Source: Paraspadella gotoi
Lineage: Eukaryota; Chaetognatha
Direction of reading: 5' to 3'
DNA length: 64,000 nucleotides
Assembly (NCBI GenBank): GCA_051294375.1
Contig: CM119269.1
Location: 16,357,010-16,421,009 of the forward strand
A program made the position numbers and the translations under genes. Positions 1 to 21,300 of the stretch are shown here, piece by piece (positions within the stretch are counted from its first letter, which is position 1; the number at the start of each line of letters is the position of its first letter). The notes beneath the pieces were generated by a model that was given only the letters and a program-made list of their open reading frames with translations, was not told the DNA's origin and did not search any database.

Positions 1-1564
1 AACATGAAAACGGAGAAAGTAAAAATAGTCTTTACCGTCCAATTCTTGATCTAATAATCCCTTTTTGCCTTTTTGCTTTAACTTGGACATCGCTTTCGTA
101 AAAATTATCGTTTTCTTTTTCAATTTTTTTTATTGGTTCTTTCGTTTATTTATTTAAAAAAATATTGTATGTGTGCCAAGATTTCGACGCCAATTATTCA
201 TAGGTCGATCTATGACCAGGATAGGCGAAAGAGAGAGACGATTGTATAACGCGAAAAAAACATTCTCTTCCTCTCTTCGCGTCCGAGCGGTTCCATCGTC
301 GTTTCACTTCGCGTGACGATCCGAGTGCAGGACAAAGTTTTTTTTTTATAAATATTTTTTATTTATATTTTTATCTTTTCAGATCTGTCGGTTCGATGCC
401 CTTTTGTTCGCTCGATCCTTTTGAGCTCTTTTTGAATTTCTACGCGACTTCCCTCGAGTCTTTTTCTTCGATGATTTCTTATCTCGAAACGAGAGGGCCA
501 GCCGACTTATTTCTTGCCATTTTATTAAAAAAAGATTTATTATTTAATTTTTCTTTGGCCAAAGCCACGTCCTCCTCGGGCGGCTAATGGTTCATTATTG
601 AGTATTGAGCGAAAACAAGAGAGAACTCGACTAAAGATTTTCTTAATTTTTTTTTTCTTATTATGTCCGTGGCACGCTCTCCTTCTCTTTTTCTCTTCTC
701 TCGCCTTTTTTATCTTTTTTTTTCTCGTTTTAATAGATTTTTTAAAATGTGTTTATCTGTACAGACGTTTCCTAAAAAACATTTTAAATACAGAACATCT
801 ATATAGTTTAAAAACTTTAATCTTTCTTACTTTATATAATTTAACGATATACGAAAAAAAAAGCAATGCCTCATGCAAATGTCGTACTCGTAGCTAACGC
901 TGAAACCCGATACTAAAACAACACAGTCTCTACCGAGATTGTTTTCATTGGCGCTCGCGTGCTAATGGCCATAGACTGGTCACCTTTCGAAAGACAAAGG
1001 TCGCGCGATGAATTTTAATCAACATTCAGCTTTTTTTTTTATTCTAGTGGGGGGAGTAAATGTCGAGAAAAATAATGAATTCTTTTCGTCGACGTCACTT
1101 TGAAGGAATAATGAATATTAGAGATTTAATTTAGTCGTGGATTCAGATTTAGATTTTTAAGGCCTTCTTACCATGATTATCCTCTTCGGGAGGTGATCGC
1201 ATCTTCCAAAAGTTCCATAGGATTACGCGTTACTATTTATAGAAAATTAAATTTTTGTGTGTTATAAAAACTTCAACAAGACGTATCAATTTCGAAAAAA
1301 ACTTGAATATACGTACATTGTACAATGTATAAAAAAAGTTAACAGAGGCACAAATTTCATAAATACTTGAAGAACAGGTGTGCAAAAATAAACGTAAGGC
1401 TCGAAGTAAAAGTGGTTTTTATTTTTTTTATTCCAGCAGAGATCATTGTCAGTAAACTCGGAGCGAAAAATTGTTCTTTAGCCCCCGAATATAGAAATGT
1501 AGAAACTTTGTTCCAAAACTAAAATAGATTGTTTTCAAAAAAATCGATAATTTTTACGTCGGAA
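1..1564. other. AT-rich non-coding stretch
   Basis: I see no exon here that I can support. The open frames near 396-587 and 598-897 are T-rich, have no recognisable domain and use codons unlike the real exons of this window. Homopolymer runs of A and T are frequent. A distal UTR exon of a gene outside the window cannot be excluded. Confidence 0.6.
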
Positions 1565-1708
<144 letters not shown>

Positions 1709-1961
1709 TTTCGGGTGCCAAGGCGCCATTGGTAAACAGCCTCGTTTCGGACACACAATGTACAGAGAGAAGAGGAGGCCGGGGAATTAAATGATGGGGT
1801 AGGCGGGATTTTTTAGGGGACGTAGAGAAATTGACCACTATGACCAGGGAATAGGCAATGGGGATCGTGCTCAAGCAAATAAGAATCTGGGAGAGACTGG
1901 CAATAGGAATTGAAAAATACTGGAGAAAGTCAAGCAGGGGAATGAATAAAATTGGCGGGAT

Positions 1962-2120
1962 TGACAAGCCGACAAGACCTTTGATTTGGGCTGACAAGCC
2001 GACAAGACATTTGATTTGGGCTGACAAGCCGACAAGTCATTTGATCAGGATTGGCAAGCCGACAAGACAACGGGGCTGAGAAGCCGACAAGTCATTTGAT
2101 CGGGGCTAACAATCCCAAAA
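1962..2120 (+). repeat. 30-bp minisatellite, about five units
   Basis: A unit starting GACAAGCCGACAAGAC is repeated about every 30 bp (units near 1962, 1992, 2022, 2052 and 2077, one shortened), with later units decaying. Because 30 is a multiple of three, one plus-strand frame reads a repeated DKPTRHLIWA-type decapeptide. There is no start context, splice site or neighbouring exon suggesting translation. Confidence 0.85.
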
Positions 2121-2642
2121 GACATTTCAAATCGTGGTTTTGGCTTTTTTAGATTTTTCTTGTTATCTTTGTAAAAGAATGAGGGTGCGGACCAGAGGAA
2201 ATGTTATCAGAGTGAGCGACAGTATCCGACAGTATTTAATTCGATATAATTCTTTATCAGACTCACATATTTTAAAGTAGATAAATCGTTTGCTTTTTTT
2301 TCCAACGACACACCCAGTTTTATTACCACGACACAAAGATTATTAATACCACAAATAATTTAAATATTTAAATAAGCCCAAATAAATTGAAAAATAATTA
2401 AAACTTAGCAATTTAAGTTTTAACATGATTTCAAAATCCGGTAGTTTTCTAACTTTCTTGTCCCCTACCGATAACACTTTAAATAAAAATGCTAAAATCA
2501 TTTTAGTCAATTTCACTCTCGAATTTTCTTTCATCACTGTGTAGAAGAACATCTGCCAAGAATGTTGAAACATCCGTTGAATCTCTCTCTCGAGACGTTC
2601 TCTCACTTTATCACACTCACAATCAGAGTCACAAACAATCAC

Positions 2643-2748
2643 GAGTTTGAAAATTCAGATTCCCAGTTTTCTTCCTCGAAGTTTCACTCAAATTTTTTTC
2701 CCTCTTCAGATTTTTGTCTCCATACAGTTTGATAGATCGTTGTCGTTG

Positions 2749-2836
<88 letters not shown>

Positions 2837-2840
2837 TCTC
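2643..2840 (+). repeat. (CT)n element with a flank shared (inverted) with 5838-5960
   Basis: A CT tract (about 2749-2831) is preceded by a unique-looking flank containing CATACAGTTTGATAGATCG followed by TTGTCGTTG. The same flank occurs in inverted orientation at about 5895-5923, also next to a GA/CT tract. A further shared piece, TTTGAAAATTCAGA, lies upstream in both. This suggests a mobile or duplicated element carrying the microsatellite. Confidence 0.75.
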
Positions 2841-4484
2841 ATCTCATCTCTGCTCTTCTCTAATCCGCATTCTTTCACTTGTAAACAAATCTAATATTAA
2901 GGGAAAAAAATTAAACTTTTTTTCATTTAGATTTTGTTTCCTCCCAAATTTCAATTGATACGAAAACTTTTTTTCTTTCCCAATTTTTCTTCTTATCGAA
3001 AAAATAAGGAATCGTTTCTCTTTTTCTTTTTCTTTCCTTAAATTTTATCGTCGAACTAACATTTTTCTTTTCTTTTCTCAAATTTCGTTGCCAAGAAAAA
3101 AAAAGAAAGAAAGCGTAAGAAATCGCCTCTCGACAAATATTACTACGTAAGTGTCAAGTATCGATGGCCAAAGAAAATAATACGAAAAATCTCCAATCGA
3201 GATTCCGAAGGATCACTCGAAAATCTTATTATGCCAAATGAATGATGTTCGAAAGTAAGAGCAAAAAAAAAGTACATTAGTTACGTACAATTAATATTGT
3301 CTCGAGGTTATTAAACTATACTATAGTAACAATAGTCTAATGCGTTATAAGTTTCCGCCACAATTTCTCTTTAAAATCTACACAATTTTGTACGACACCG
3401 TCTCAATGCTGTATTCCTCCAACGGGAGAAATCGCTTTTTACTGTCCTTGTTATTTTTTGAATAATGAGATTTGGGCGTCAAAAAGCCGGAGACTCATTT
3501 AAAAAAAAAAATCCCTTTCGGAAACCAAATTTCATTTATAAACATGCACATAAACACCAAAGTTGAGCGACCCCTCGATCCCAAGCGCGAAACCGTTTAA
3601 AGGGAAATTAAGAGGCCAATTGAGCTGAGAAACGCGCTCAATTAAAGACAAGCGCGGCGCTAATAATAGAGAAGTTATTGCCAAAGAGTTTTTCGGGCTC
3701 TTGAAAAAAAAATAACTCAAAAAATGAATAGCCAATCCGGGAAAATATCATTTCGGAAGGAGGACCCCCCATCGGCGAGGCGGCGGGGATTTTCCCCACC
3801 CGAGTCTTATTAACCTTTAACGATCTGAAGACCAGTCCCGTTTTAAATCCTCGGACAAAGAGAGATAAATATCGCGATTACTATCAGAAAAAGTCGCCTC
3901 GTCATTCGGCGGAAAATCTCTCTGCCCGGTTCGTCGTTGTTGTTGTTGTTGTTGATGTAGTTTTGTCGGAAACAGTTCTGGGTGCTTTTAGATATTCAAT
4001 TCAAAACAATAAGTTTTTCTTCGATTTCATAAAACTAAGGACCTTTGGTTTTGACAATAGCAATTGCTCTATTCAAAAAAAAATCTCTGAGGAACGAGTT
4101 GATATATAAAGAATTCCAAAGATAATCCAATTTAATTTTTTCTTAATAGAGATGCGATGATCGCAACTCAAAAGCGAGAGTACAGTGGAAAGCTGTCTAA
4201 ACAAAACCACGGTGCAGTAATCAAGTCCGGAAATCTTCCCGGGATTCTTTAAACCTAATCTCTTTTAAAAAGTTATCGTAAATTAACCGTTTGATTAGCG
4301 TGAAGAATGTTGTAATCCTCTTAGTCTTTATTTGATAAAGCGACCACGACAAACCTGAAGGTTTAAAAGAAAAATTTTACATGTTGGATTGGATATTGTT
4401 TAAATTGGAGCGACAGAGATTAGGTGGCCGGGTGTGGCGTCACACCACAACGTCACTAGTTTCGCGTCGGAAAAGAGAAACGAG

Positions 4485-4517
<33 letters not shown>

Positions 4518-5837
4518 GGGTTTGACGAGAAAATTGTCGGCGTAAATCACAGAATTACGTCGCATTTGATTCACTTTATTTTTTATGCCAATCAAAGAGT
4601 TCCGGATGAACTAAATGTATATCAGTTCCTCGCCCAGTCACGCGAGTCTACTAGATTTTTTTTTAAAGTGATTGACAAAAACTGCCGTTGTACGTTACTA
4701 AATCTACGGTTTTAGCGACTTTAATTACTAAATATTTTTCATTAAAGATTATCTGAAACATTAACTGTTAACTGTTAAAAGAAAAAAAGAAAGTGTTTTC
4801 GATCAAAGAAGATTTTCTTTTTTTAAAATCCGATTTGAATCTACGACTGGCCTTCGCGCAGCCTCTGCGAAATCTCACCCTAAACCTCTGGGAAACTTCA
4901 ATATCTGCTCTGAGGTGCTCGATTTCTTTTTTTTTATACCCAGTGCCGTTTAAAAAAATAGTGTATTTATTGTATTGTTTAGATAAAAAAAGACAACATG
5001 TAACTCAATTAATTAATATTAATACGTTTTCTCGTGAGAATTAAAAGAGAAATTGAACGTTACATTATCAATTTATCATACAGTAAATATTACAGTAACA
5101 GTTTGGAAGTGACAGATTCATTACTCTTCAATCTTTTCGTTTGATTTTTTTTTACTCCCTGTAACAATTATATTGTTCTAAATTCGAAAAACAACCTTGA
5201 ATAGCCTCGCTAAATAAATTTCACCTCCGTTTAAGCCAAGATTTAACTTTATTTTCCAACGGCTGCACATTTTCGTTAAGACTCGCTCATTTAGTTAAAC
5301 CGTTGGCTGAGTTTTAATTGGTTCTCCGTTTTTTTTTTCGCTATTTTGGAAAGTGTTAAACTGGTTTTTTATCCAAGAAATCGTTATTTTATTTTTTTTA
5401 TTATTCCTTCTTCACTGTTTTTGAAACATTTTTAAAAACGAAGATTGTTATTTAAAGTTGTCAGATGTTTTTTTTTTTGTGGCTATCTAACAGATGGCAC
5501 GTTAAAAAAAAAAAAAAATACCAAGAAATTCGTTAAACATAAAATATTTTAAAAAAAAATAAATAAATACCTTCTGGTGTTTTTCCCCCCAAGCGCCTGC
5601 AAAGTTTACTCTTCATTCCTTTTCTAAGGTCAACCTCGAATGCTCTGGGCGGAAGCTGTGCTCTTAATATTTTTTTGTGAATTGTGAAGTCGGGGGGAAA
5701 TGCGCCACCGGACAACGTGAACCGTGTCACTCCCCCCCCCAAAAAAAAACTTGAATTAACATTCAAACTATAATAATATTTTTTATAAAAAAATTAAATC
5801 CTGACTTGAAATGTTTAATTTTTTTTTGAGGTAAAGC
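2841..5837. other. non-coding stretch
   Basis: AT-rich with many homopolymer runs and a short (TTG)n tract near 3939. Open frames such as 4434-4715 and 4793-5044 have no domain or exon-like base composition. I see no gene. Confidence 0.6.
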
Positions 5838-5896
<59 letters not shown>

Positions 5897-5960
5897 ACGA
5901 CAACGATCTATCAAACTGTATGAGAGAGAGCCTATTAGACAGTTTTTAATATCTCTGAAT
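5838..5960 (-). repeat. (GA)n element, inverted partner of 2643-2840
   Basis: A GA tract (about 5838-5894) is followed by GACAACGACAACGATC and ATCAAACTGTATG, the reverse complement of the flank at 2718-2748. The match extends through TCTGAATTTTCAAA near 5954-5967. The two copies sit about 3.1 kb apart in opposite orientation. Confidence 0.75.
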
Positions 5961-6448
5961 TTTCAAATAATCCGATAATTTCAATGGAGGATTAAGTTGC
6001 CCAATGTGAGCAGGACCACGACAGATAAAAAAAAACTTTAATTCATCGTCACGCGTCACATTTTCCCATTTTTTCCACTGACTCATTTCGAATTTGGAAT
6101 CAAAAATCACAAATAAAACAAAAATAATTATTAAACAAAATTATAATTCGTGGCATAATTTCTGATTGAAATATCCGACCGTTAAAATGACGAAACTTTT
6201 TGATTTCTGTTTAAAAGAAATATCCGTTTCGTTTTCTGGCATAAATTATGCGTCTGTTAATAGGATTACCGTTTACTTTAGAGTTAAAAGGAACTATCGA
6301 GAACATCATTACTCATCCGCGTTGGATATTTTTTCTTTTTTTTCAGAACAACATTCACCCACGCCTCCATCGCCCCATTAATTTAAATCGTATTTGATCT
6401 TTAGAACTTTTTTTTTAACAAAAAACTCGAAGAAGACAAAACATAACA

Positions 6449-6565
6449 ATGTTGCGAGAAAATCAAATGTACGTTTCTCACAGAGGCGAACTTTTAACCG
6501 CGGATAAACGAGATCAACGATTTTACTTTTTCCCACGATTCGCAGCTTTAAATATTACGTGACAA
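6449..6565 (+). other. short ORF upstream of the RhoGEF start (possible uORF)
   Basis: A 38-codon ORF beginning MLRENQMYVSH lies about 80 bp upstream of the RhoGEF ATG. If it falls within the 5' leader it could act as an upstream ORF. No transcription start site is visible, so this is speculative. I see nothing else coding between 5960 and 6642. Confidence 0.25.
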
Positions 6566-6642
6566 AGCCAAGAAGAAAGAATATATTTACATAACAAAAC
6601 ATTAACACATTGTAAATATAAAAAAAAACTGACAGAAAACAA

Positions 6643-12258
<5,616 letters not shown>

Positions 12259-12504
12259 ACATTTTTTTTTCATCGCGCTATTATCTCCATTATTCTTTAT
12301 TTACGTTGTGAGATGTTTTTTCATGTGGAAACGAACGCCTTGAAAACTGGCCTATGTATTCATGAGATCTTAAATTATACGTGCTTGTTCGCAAGATTTT
12401 GTATTTTATTAATGCAAAGAAAGAAAGTTTTAAAAATATATTTTTTAAAATTACCGTCAGCAAAATAGATAGGAAAAAAGTAGAAAGCGAAACATAAAAA
12501 GGAA

Positions 12505-12506
12505 AC

Positions 12507-12593
<87 letters not shown>

Positions 12594-12615
12594 GAGAAAG
12601 AAAGAAATAAAGAAA
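12505..12615 (+). repeat. (GAAA)n microsatellite
   Basis: A tetranucleotide GAAA tract between the RhoGEF stop and the Cys-Pro gene. The minus-strand frames through it (Phe-Leu-Ser repeats) are repeat artefacts. The 12259-12846 interval shows no exon otherwise. Confidence 0.9.
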
Positions 12616-12846
12616 GAGCGGAGTAAAAGATTTGACAATATCTTAAAAACAACAAACGAAAATTTCATATCTATTTTGACAAAAAAAGATTCCATCTCGC
12701 TTAACTTTCCGGCCATAAAACGCCGTCGAAAAACAACGAGAAAAATTCACTATTAAAACGAGGCCTTTCTCCTCTCCGCCAGAATTTGTTTTTATTTTTT
12801 AAGTTTCTTTCTTTATTTCTTTTGTTTATTTGTTCAATCGGACGTC

Positions 12847-14184
<1,338 letters not shown>

Positions 14185-14525
14185 CGCGTGAGGGGTCGAT
14201 CGAGGGACCTGGCGCGGAATGGCCGCTTGGCAAAGAGATTCTGCCGTTCCACGCCGTTGTTACGTTGTTACATCGTGACGCTTGAATTGATGTCTCCGTT
14301 GATCGATTGTTCTTGAATCAATGTTCGTTCAAAGATAAAGAGAGATGAGCCAAATTAAACATCGATATGTCAAACAAAATCAGTAATACTTTCTTCTCTA
14401 GTAAGAAAAATAAATGCCCCGAGATACTACGTGTTTTGGGGATACAAGAGAAAATATATTTTCGAAGATGTATCACAATAATTACACAAACATTTAAGAG
14501 ACAATGAAAAAAAGAACTATTATTA

Positions 14526-14611
<86 letters not shown>

Positions 14612-14686
14612 TATTATTTTATTATTATTATTATTTTTGGGTTTTTTTTTTATCGGTATTTTTGCTGGCTCCTCGAAGTGGATCCT
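14185..14686. other. convergent intergenic spacer with (TTA)n tract
   Basis: Lies between the stop of the Cys-Pro gene (+) and the stop of the EF-hand/GAF gene (-). It contains a TTA/ATT trinucleotide tract at about 14519-14635 and an AATAAA-like motif near 14409. No coding exon is visible. Confidence 0.7.
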
Positions 14687-15283
14687 TTAATACATCGGCC
14701 ACTGCGCTCCCTTTTTGAGCGACTCTAGCGCCGCCCGCGCTGCTGGAGCGACGCCCTGCTCTGGCGGAGGCGGATGAGACTTTAAGTGTGGGAAGTCACG
14801 ATAGCGGGGATAGCACGCCGAGATGGGGAGTTGCTGTAGGGGAAGATAAGATTCATTTGCTTGATTCACAACTCAACTTGATATTTTTTTTTAGCCAATC
14901 AATTAAGCAATTAGTTTGTAAAATCAGCTTACATACTTACATACAAACTACACTCTCGTCACCTTTCTCTTCGCCTCGTCCTGAATGTCCTTGTGGATGG
15001 TAACGATGAGGACGACGGCTTCGACGAACTCCTTGACCGTCTTTATGACCTCCTTCAACTTGTGCAGCACCTCTTCGTCGACGCCGCCTTCGAGGAAGTT
15101 TCGCTGCTCGTCGAGCGGCACGACGACGCCCTCCGCGAGCCCGCCGTCGCCGCGGGGCAGCAGCTCCGTCTTGATGATGACGATTCGATCGTAGTCGTTG
15201 AATTCTTTCATGTTGAGGCTCAAGACTGTTAAGGATTGAAGAATAGAATAGTTTGACCATTTTCTTTTCTTTTCTTATGTTCT

Positions 15284-15347
<64 letters not shown>

Positions 15348-18300
15348 TCTCCCCACGACCTGCGAGAGAAAGATCTTTGACGACGTTGTTGAGCAGGCGT
15401 CCCCAAGGTTTCCAATCGCTCAACCGGTACATCTTGCTCTTGTGGTACAGCATCATAAGGAGACATTTCATCACCTCTTGACCCAACGGATCCGGGGACT
15501 TTTTCCAGTCCTCGTAATTGTCTCGAAAGGTCTGTGAAGATTGAAATATTGTACTATTTTTAGAATTACTAAGTCGCAATTTACTGCCTTAAAATTGACG
15601 AGCAAGTTACAACTAATTGTAATCTAACAAAGTATCGACCAACCACAAATTGTTTAAACAATCCATCAGTCTAAGTTTAATCTAACAAAGTATCGACCAA
15701 CCACAAATTGTTCAAACAATCATTCAGTCTTTTAATCCGTCAATCCGTTCATCCAACCAACCCTCAAAGTTCATCCAACCAACCCTCAAAGCCAACGCGC
15801 ATTTCCGCCGCAGCTGCTTCAATTCGAAACTCGTCTCCCAGCAGAAGAGCTGCGCCAGCAGCCGCGGGTCGATCTGCTTCTCCGGCATCCTCCGCAGCTT
15901 CTCGTAGCCTGTCCGCTTGTACAGCAGGGTGTAGCTATGCTGCAGAACCTCGCGGAAGTGCATCGCCTCCTCCAACACCCTCTGCTTATCGAGATTGCTG
16001 CTTTGCGAGAATTCGGCTCGAAGAGTGATCTGCATGAGGTAAGCGGTGACCATTTCGTCGGAGCGCACGGGGATGCAGACCTGTTGTGGTAATAGTTTAT
16101 GGAATCACAAGAAATTTCTCTTTTTTCACTTTTTCTCACCGATCACGCTTCCCCGCCCCCATTCACACTCCGAGTTTGAAAAAAGACATCCCTAAATGGA
16201 TAACTTATTAATTAAGTAATTAATTAATTAATTTCAAAATAAGTTATCCATTTAATTAATTAATTAATTTTTTTATTTATTTATTTATATATATTTATTA
16301 TTTATTAATTGATTCATTTAATTATTTATTTATTTATAAATCTATTTAATTCGCTCATTAATTCATTTAGTCAATCTTTTATTGACTGATTCATTTTTTA
16401 TTTCATTTATTCAAGTTTTTATTCATCGAAAATTTCAATGATAATTTTGATTTTGATAATTTTGATAATTTGATTTCATTGATAATTTTAATCATTTCAC
16501 CAATCATTTATTCATTTTTTAAAACTCTCGCTCTTTATGTTTAATTCTATCCCTCAACCCGCTAACTTCGATTAGCCCGTGATTGACGTGCTCCAGCGGC
16601 AAGGACGAGAAGGCGCAGGCGAAGAGTCGCTCATCCAGCACGCTCTCCGTCCGCTCCAGCAGCTTGGGCTCCTCGTAGTAAGTCGCTCTGACCTTCATCT
16701 GATTCTTGTCGCTCTGCATCCGCAGGATCTCGTAGAGTTGAGCGTCGTGATCGTAGAGACGCTGCTCGAACTGCCAGCTCACCTGGAGCAGAAGCCGCGA
16801 AGGTCTCATGTCATTGTTAGTTTAGTTCTTATAGAATAAAAAATTTAAACTTGTCGAGTTTTAAAAAGTTGTAAAAAAAGAAAAAAAAGAAAAAGAAAAG
16901 AAAAGAAAAGGTAAGGTCTAAATTTTAAGTAGCCGATTAATTTGTGAATTATCCGAAAAGAAAATTAGGTTTTCTCTCCGTTCCACCCCTTCTCCCACCT
17001 TGAACACCCTCGCCCTCAGCAGCGACGTCTTCTCGCTCTTCCCGCGCAGCATGTGAACGGCAGCTTCGGTGACGAGGAGAAAGTCTTCGGTGACCATGGC
17101 CTCCTTGAAGGCGGGCACGGCCATGTGGCACACGTTCTTATAGAAGTGAACCTCGTCCTCGGTGAACTCGACTTCGGGCGTCCGCGGATCGTGAAGAGTG
17201 TCCACGGACAGCATCCCCATCAGGTCGCGGTAGCGGTTAAACAGCGGCGTCACTGCCTGCTTGGCCTCCTGCACGTTGCCCTTGGGATGCTCGGCCCGCA
17301 TCCTTCCGACGATAGGCTTCCCGTCCTCCAGATCCCTCAACATGCTGTCGTAGTGGGCGTGGACGAGATCTTCCACTTCGTCTTCATCCTCTTCCTCCTC
17401 CTCGTGCGGCTTGTCCGGGGTCGTCGAGTAGGCGACTCGGATCAAGGGGCTGAAGAAGTCTTTGCCGTCGGGGCCTTCGGTCGAAGTGGCCACGCCCAAG
17501 TTGAGGGTGTAAATGTGAACGCGGACGTTTTTGTTGTCCCCGTGGTGGACGTTATCGTTTCTGGATGAGGAATTGAGGGGTTAAGAATATGTGAAAAATA
17601 GGTTGGCAAAAATGTGGTCCATTCTCTCCTTGATGTGATAGGAGGTAAAGACGTAAAAAAATTACGTCAAAAGAATTAAACTTGTTTGGTCGATACACTT
17701 GAAAATATGTTGCCAGATCTAATTTCGTTTTATCTGATGAGGAGAGCTATAACTGATGAATCAACGGAATTGACCTCTATACGGACCTTGTCGGCCTTGT
17801 AATGTGATTGCTCGTCGTCTTCACGAATCATCAGAAAGCTGACCAATCACAGACCTTGTTTCAACCTTATACCGACCAATGACCGACAGAGAGACTCAGG
17901 GGTCAACGGCCGAGATTGCCGAGGGATCACGAGGCACTCTGCTCAACCTCCAAACACAAGAAACAACTCTTCTTCAAATAATGTTTGAATTATCAATTAA
18001 TAGTCATCACCATTGTCGTAACCTTTGTCATCGTGTCGTCATTACCTTTGTCATCGCCTTAATCATTGTCCGTCATTAATAAAACTATTGTCAACCAATT
18101 ATTTGCCTTCACTTATTAATTACCCTCGTTATTTGACTAAACGTCAACGATATAGCTGAAAAATTTCAACTGTTCATATTCCTTCAAACCATACCCTTCA
18201 TACTCGTCCGCCCTGAGACCACCTGATAGCTTTGAATATGGCGTTAAAGACTCTGGTCTTTGATCCGCTGAAGCCACACCGCTCGATCTCTTCCAACCAC

Positions 18301-21300
18301 TCTGCCCGCAGCTTCTCCTTCTCCGTCTGCTCCGGCATCAGGGAGACGATCTCCTTCATCATGAAGGTGATCAACTCCTGGTAGAGTCGGGGGTGTTGGT
18401 CTCCTCCCCAGTGGAACAGCACTCGCATGAAGCAGCAAAAGTCGCGAGACCGGAAGTCGTTAACCTTTTAGTACGGAGAGGTTGACGTGGGGGAGAGTTC
18501 GTCGGTTTTATTTGAAATTTAATGTGACCTTTTACTTTTGGCAACGGAAAGATTATTCATTCAAAAAATTACACTCGTAGGACTTTTGCGAAATAGAAAT
18601 ATTTATATTAAAATTTCGTGCTATATACATGACTTTACTTTGAGAAGATCACGTGACTACAAAGCTGTAAAATATATTATTTGGTGTTAACAATTTAAAA
18701 TGCCCAAAACGCGTCTCACCTCTTCACCCAGAATTAAAAGAAATATACCAGAATTAAGTTAGAATTAATTAATTAATTAATTAAAAATAAATAACGACGA
18801 GTTCTTGTATAATGAAAACCCAACACTCAAAATTAAACAAGAATTTTGATCCAAAATTGAAAATGTACATGTTAGAGGGTGATTATTGGGGGCACAAGAG
18901 AACGGGGACGCCAACTAGATTAGGACTCACACTCGAACACGTACTTTCTATGATAATAAACACGATGCTCACAGAACTGAAAGGGAACAAGTAATGAATG
19001 AACAGTGAATATCAATGAATATAAATAAGAATATCACATGTCGGAAAGTTCAGAGTCTTGGGAGATTCCTCTTCACGATTCCGTCTCCATCATATATATT
19101 ACAATGTACAATTGTACATCCCTACAACGGACCTTCCACCACTCGACGTTCTTGACGGCCAATCTCGTTCTGCTGTTGCTGGAGAGGAAAGGGTCGTCGT
19201 GGTTGTAATAGTCGAATTCGTCGTAGACGAGATCCCTGGCGCTGCTGGAGTCGCTGACGACCTCTTCCTTCCTCGCGTCGTCGCCCAAATCTAAATCCTC
19301 CTCTCCCTCTCCTTCTCCCTCCAGCTCTTCCTCTATTTCTTCCTCCTCTTCTTCCCCTTCGTATTCGTCGGAAAACTCCGCCGCTCTCCTCGCCCGCTCC
19401 TCTTCTCTCGCGATCCGCTCCCGTTCCTCCTCCGCCCTTCGCTCCTCCTCTAACCTCCGTCGCTCCTCCTCCTCTCTCGCTTCCTCCTCCTTCCTCAGTT
19501 TCTCTTCCTCTTCCTCGCGTATCTTCTTCCTCTCCGCCTCCTCCGCCTCGAATTTTGTCACCTCCTTTGTGACCTTGCGAGAAAAAAAATTAAATTAATG
19601 AAAATAAATAAATTTAAAAATTAAAATTGAAATAAATTGAGATAATTGAAACAAAATGAAAATCAAAATAAAATAGTCGATTTGATTTAAATAGATTTGG
19701 TTAAACTATCGTTAACGATAAAAATGTCAAGTTGACAAGTTAAATAATTTGTATCGACTAAATTGAAGAAAACATCAAGAGAGAAAAAAAGAGAGAACAT
19801 TTTCATAAATCTCCTTATTGATACCCCCCCCCAAAAAAAAAAGAAAACCCTTATAGACGCACCTCCAACCGCCGCACCTGCTCGTAAACGGTTTCGGCGA
19901 TAAGCCTCTCTCCCCTCAGAAAGGCGATCATGCCCTTCTTAGCGAGCGGATTGGCGATGCCTTCGACGAGCAGGAATTTCTCGATCATCTCGCGAATCTC
20001 CGTTTGAGGGAGTCGACCGCGGTTTCCAGTCAGGTAGTCCCACTGACGGAAGATCAAAAAGAGCAGCTTTCCCTGCGCCGTGCCGCGGAGGAGCTCGCTA
20101 GAAGACGGAGAGGATCGCGAGGTAAAGTTGGTTTATAAATCTTATTTGCATATTGAAGTGTTTTTTTTATTTGAAGGCAACAATACGATTTTTATTATCG
20201 TTGTTAAAAACATTTTTACGTCTCTCCACAGTAAACTCTTTAGATTTACCTAGCTTAACATTTTGTGCGCCCACGAACTTCACTGTCATATTTGTCACAA
20301 TCAAACAGCCAAAGTCAGTCAATCACATTAGTCGATTATAGTTTCCGCTTTAATTAAAAACACCAGAATCCCAGCGGCAAATTACTGTGGATTAAAATCT
20401 CGTGAGCGATGGCATATTTTGACTCAGCGTAAAGTGGTTGTAACTTGTAAGACTTTGGGAGAAATTGAGTGTTAATTTAGATATTAAGATAGTTGATAAC
20501 CGAGAAATGAGCTTAGGTTTAATGGGACAAGGGGCGGTTGACAGAACTATGTTCTTGAACGTTATATTTTATAGTTTTGTATGAATTAGTTCATAACATT
20601 AATAAAAATTAAATAAAATATTATATCTCTATCAGTGTAGCTTTTATTTTACAGTGTTCCAGTATTTTACGCGGTTATTGATACCGTGACCGATACCGTT
20701 CCAGTCTTTTTACGTTGTTGTTGATACCGTTACTGTTATTGTATTCAATTGTGTTAATATCGTTTTCGAAATTAAGAAAAAAATTTAAAAATCTTAGGCT
20801 ATCGCTAATGCACTTTTAAAATTGTTCTAGTTTTAAAAAATATGCACTTTGTGTTTAAGTAATGCCTCTTTACATTTAATATTTAATTATGACTTCATAT
20901 CGCTTCTCACCTCAATTGATCGGTGTGCTGCTTGTTCGTCTCGCTCTGCTTGTAAAAATTCTCCAAAAAGATGACGAGGCGTTCGAAGGCAAAGGTGGGT
21001 CGACCTTCCTCGTCGACGACGTCGAGATCGAGCATCTCCACGACGCTGACGAACTGCGTCCGATCGAGAATGCCCGCCGTGAAGAACGCGGCCACTCCCA
21101 CCTGGCGGTCCGTCTCCGGATCGACGAAAAGAGGGCGTGTCTTGACGTAGCGCTCGAATCCCGACCGACGCGTGGCGGGAATTACGAGGGCGGTGTCGGG
21201 TAGCGGCGTAGGCAAAGGGGCGGTGGGAGAAGCGACGGGTGGACTGCCGGCGGGGGAAGGAACAGTCGCTTGGGTTGCCGGCGTCGTCGGCGGACGCGGC

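Noticed and set aside
1962-2120. CRISPR-like array
   Set aside because: The units are contiguous with no spacers, in an animal genome: a minisatellite.
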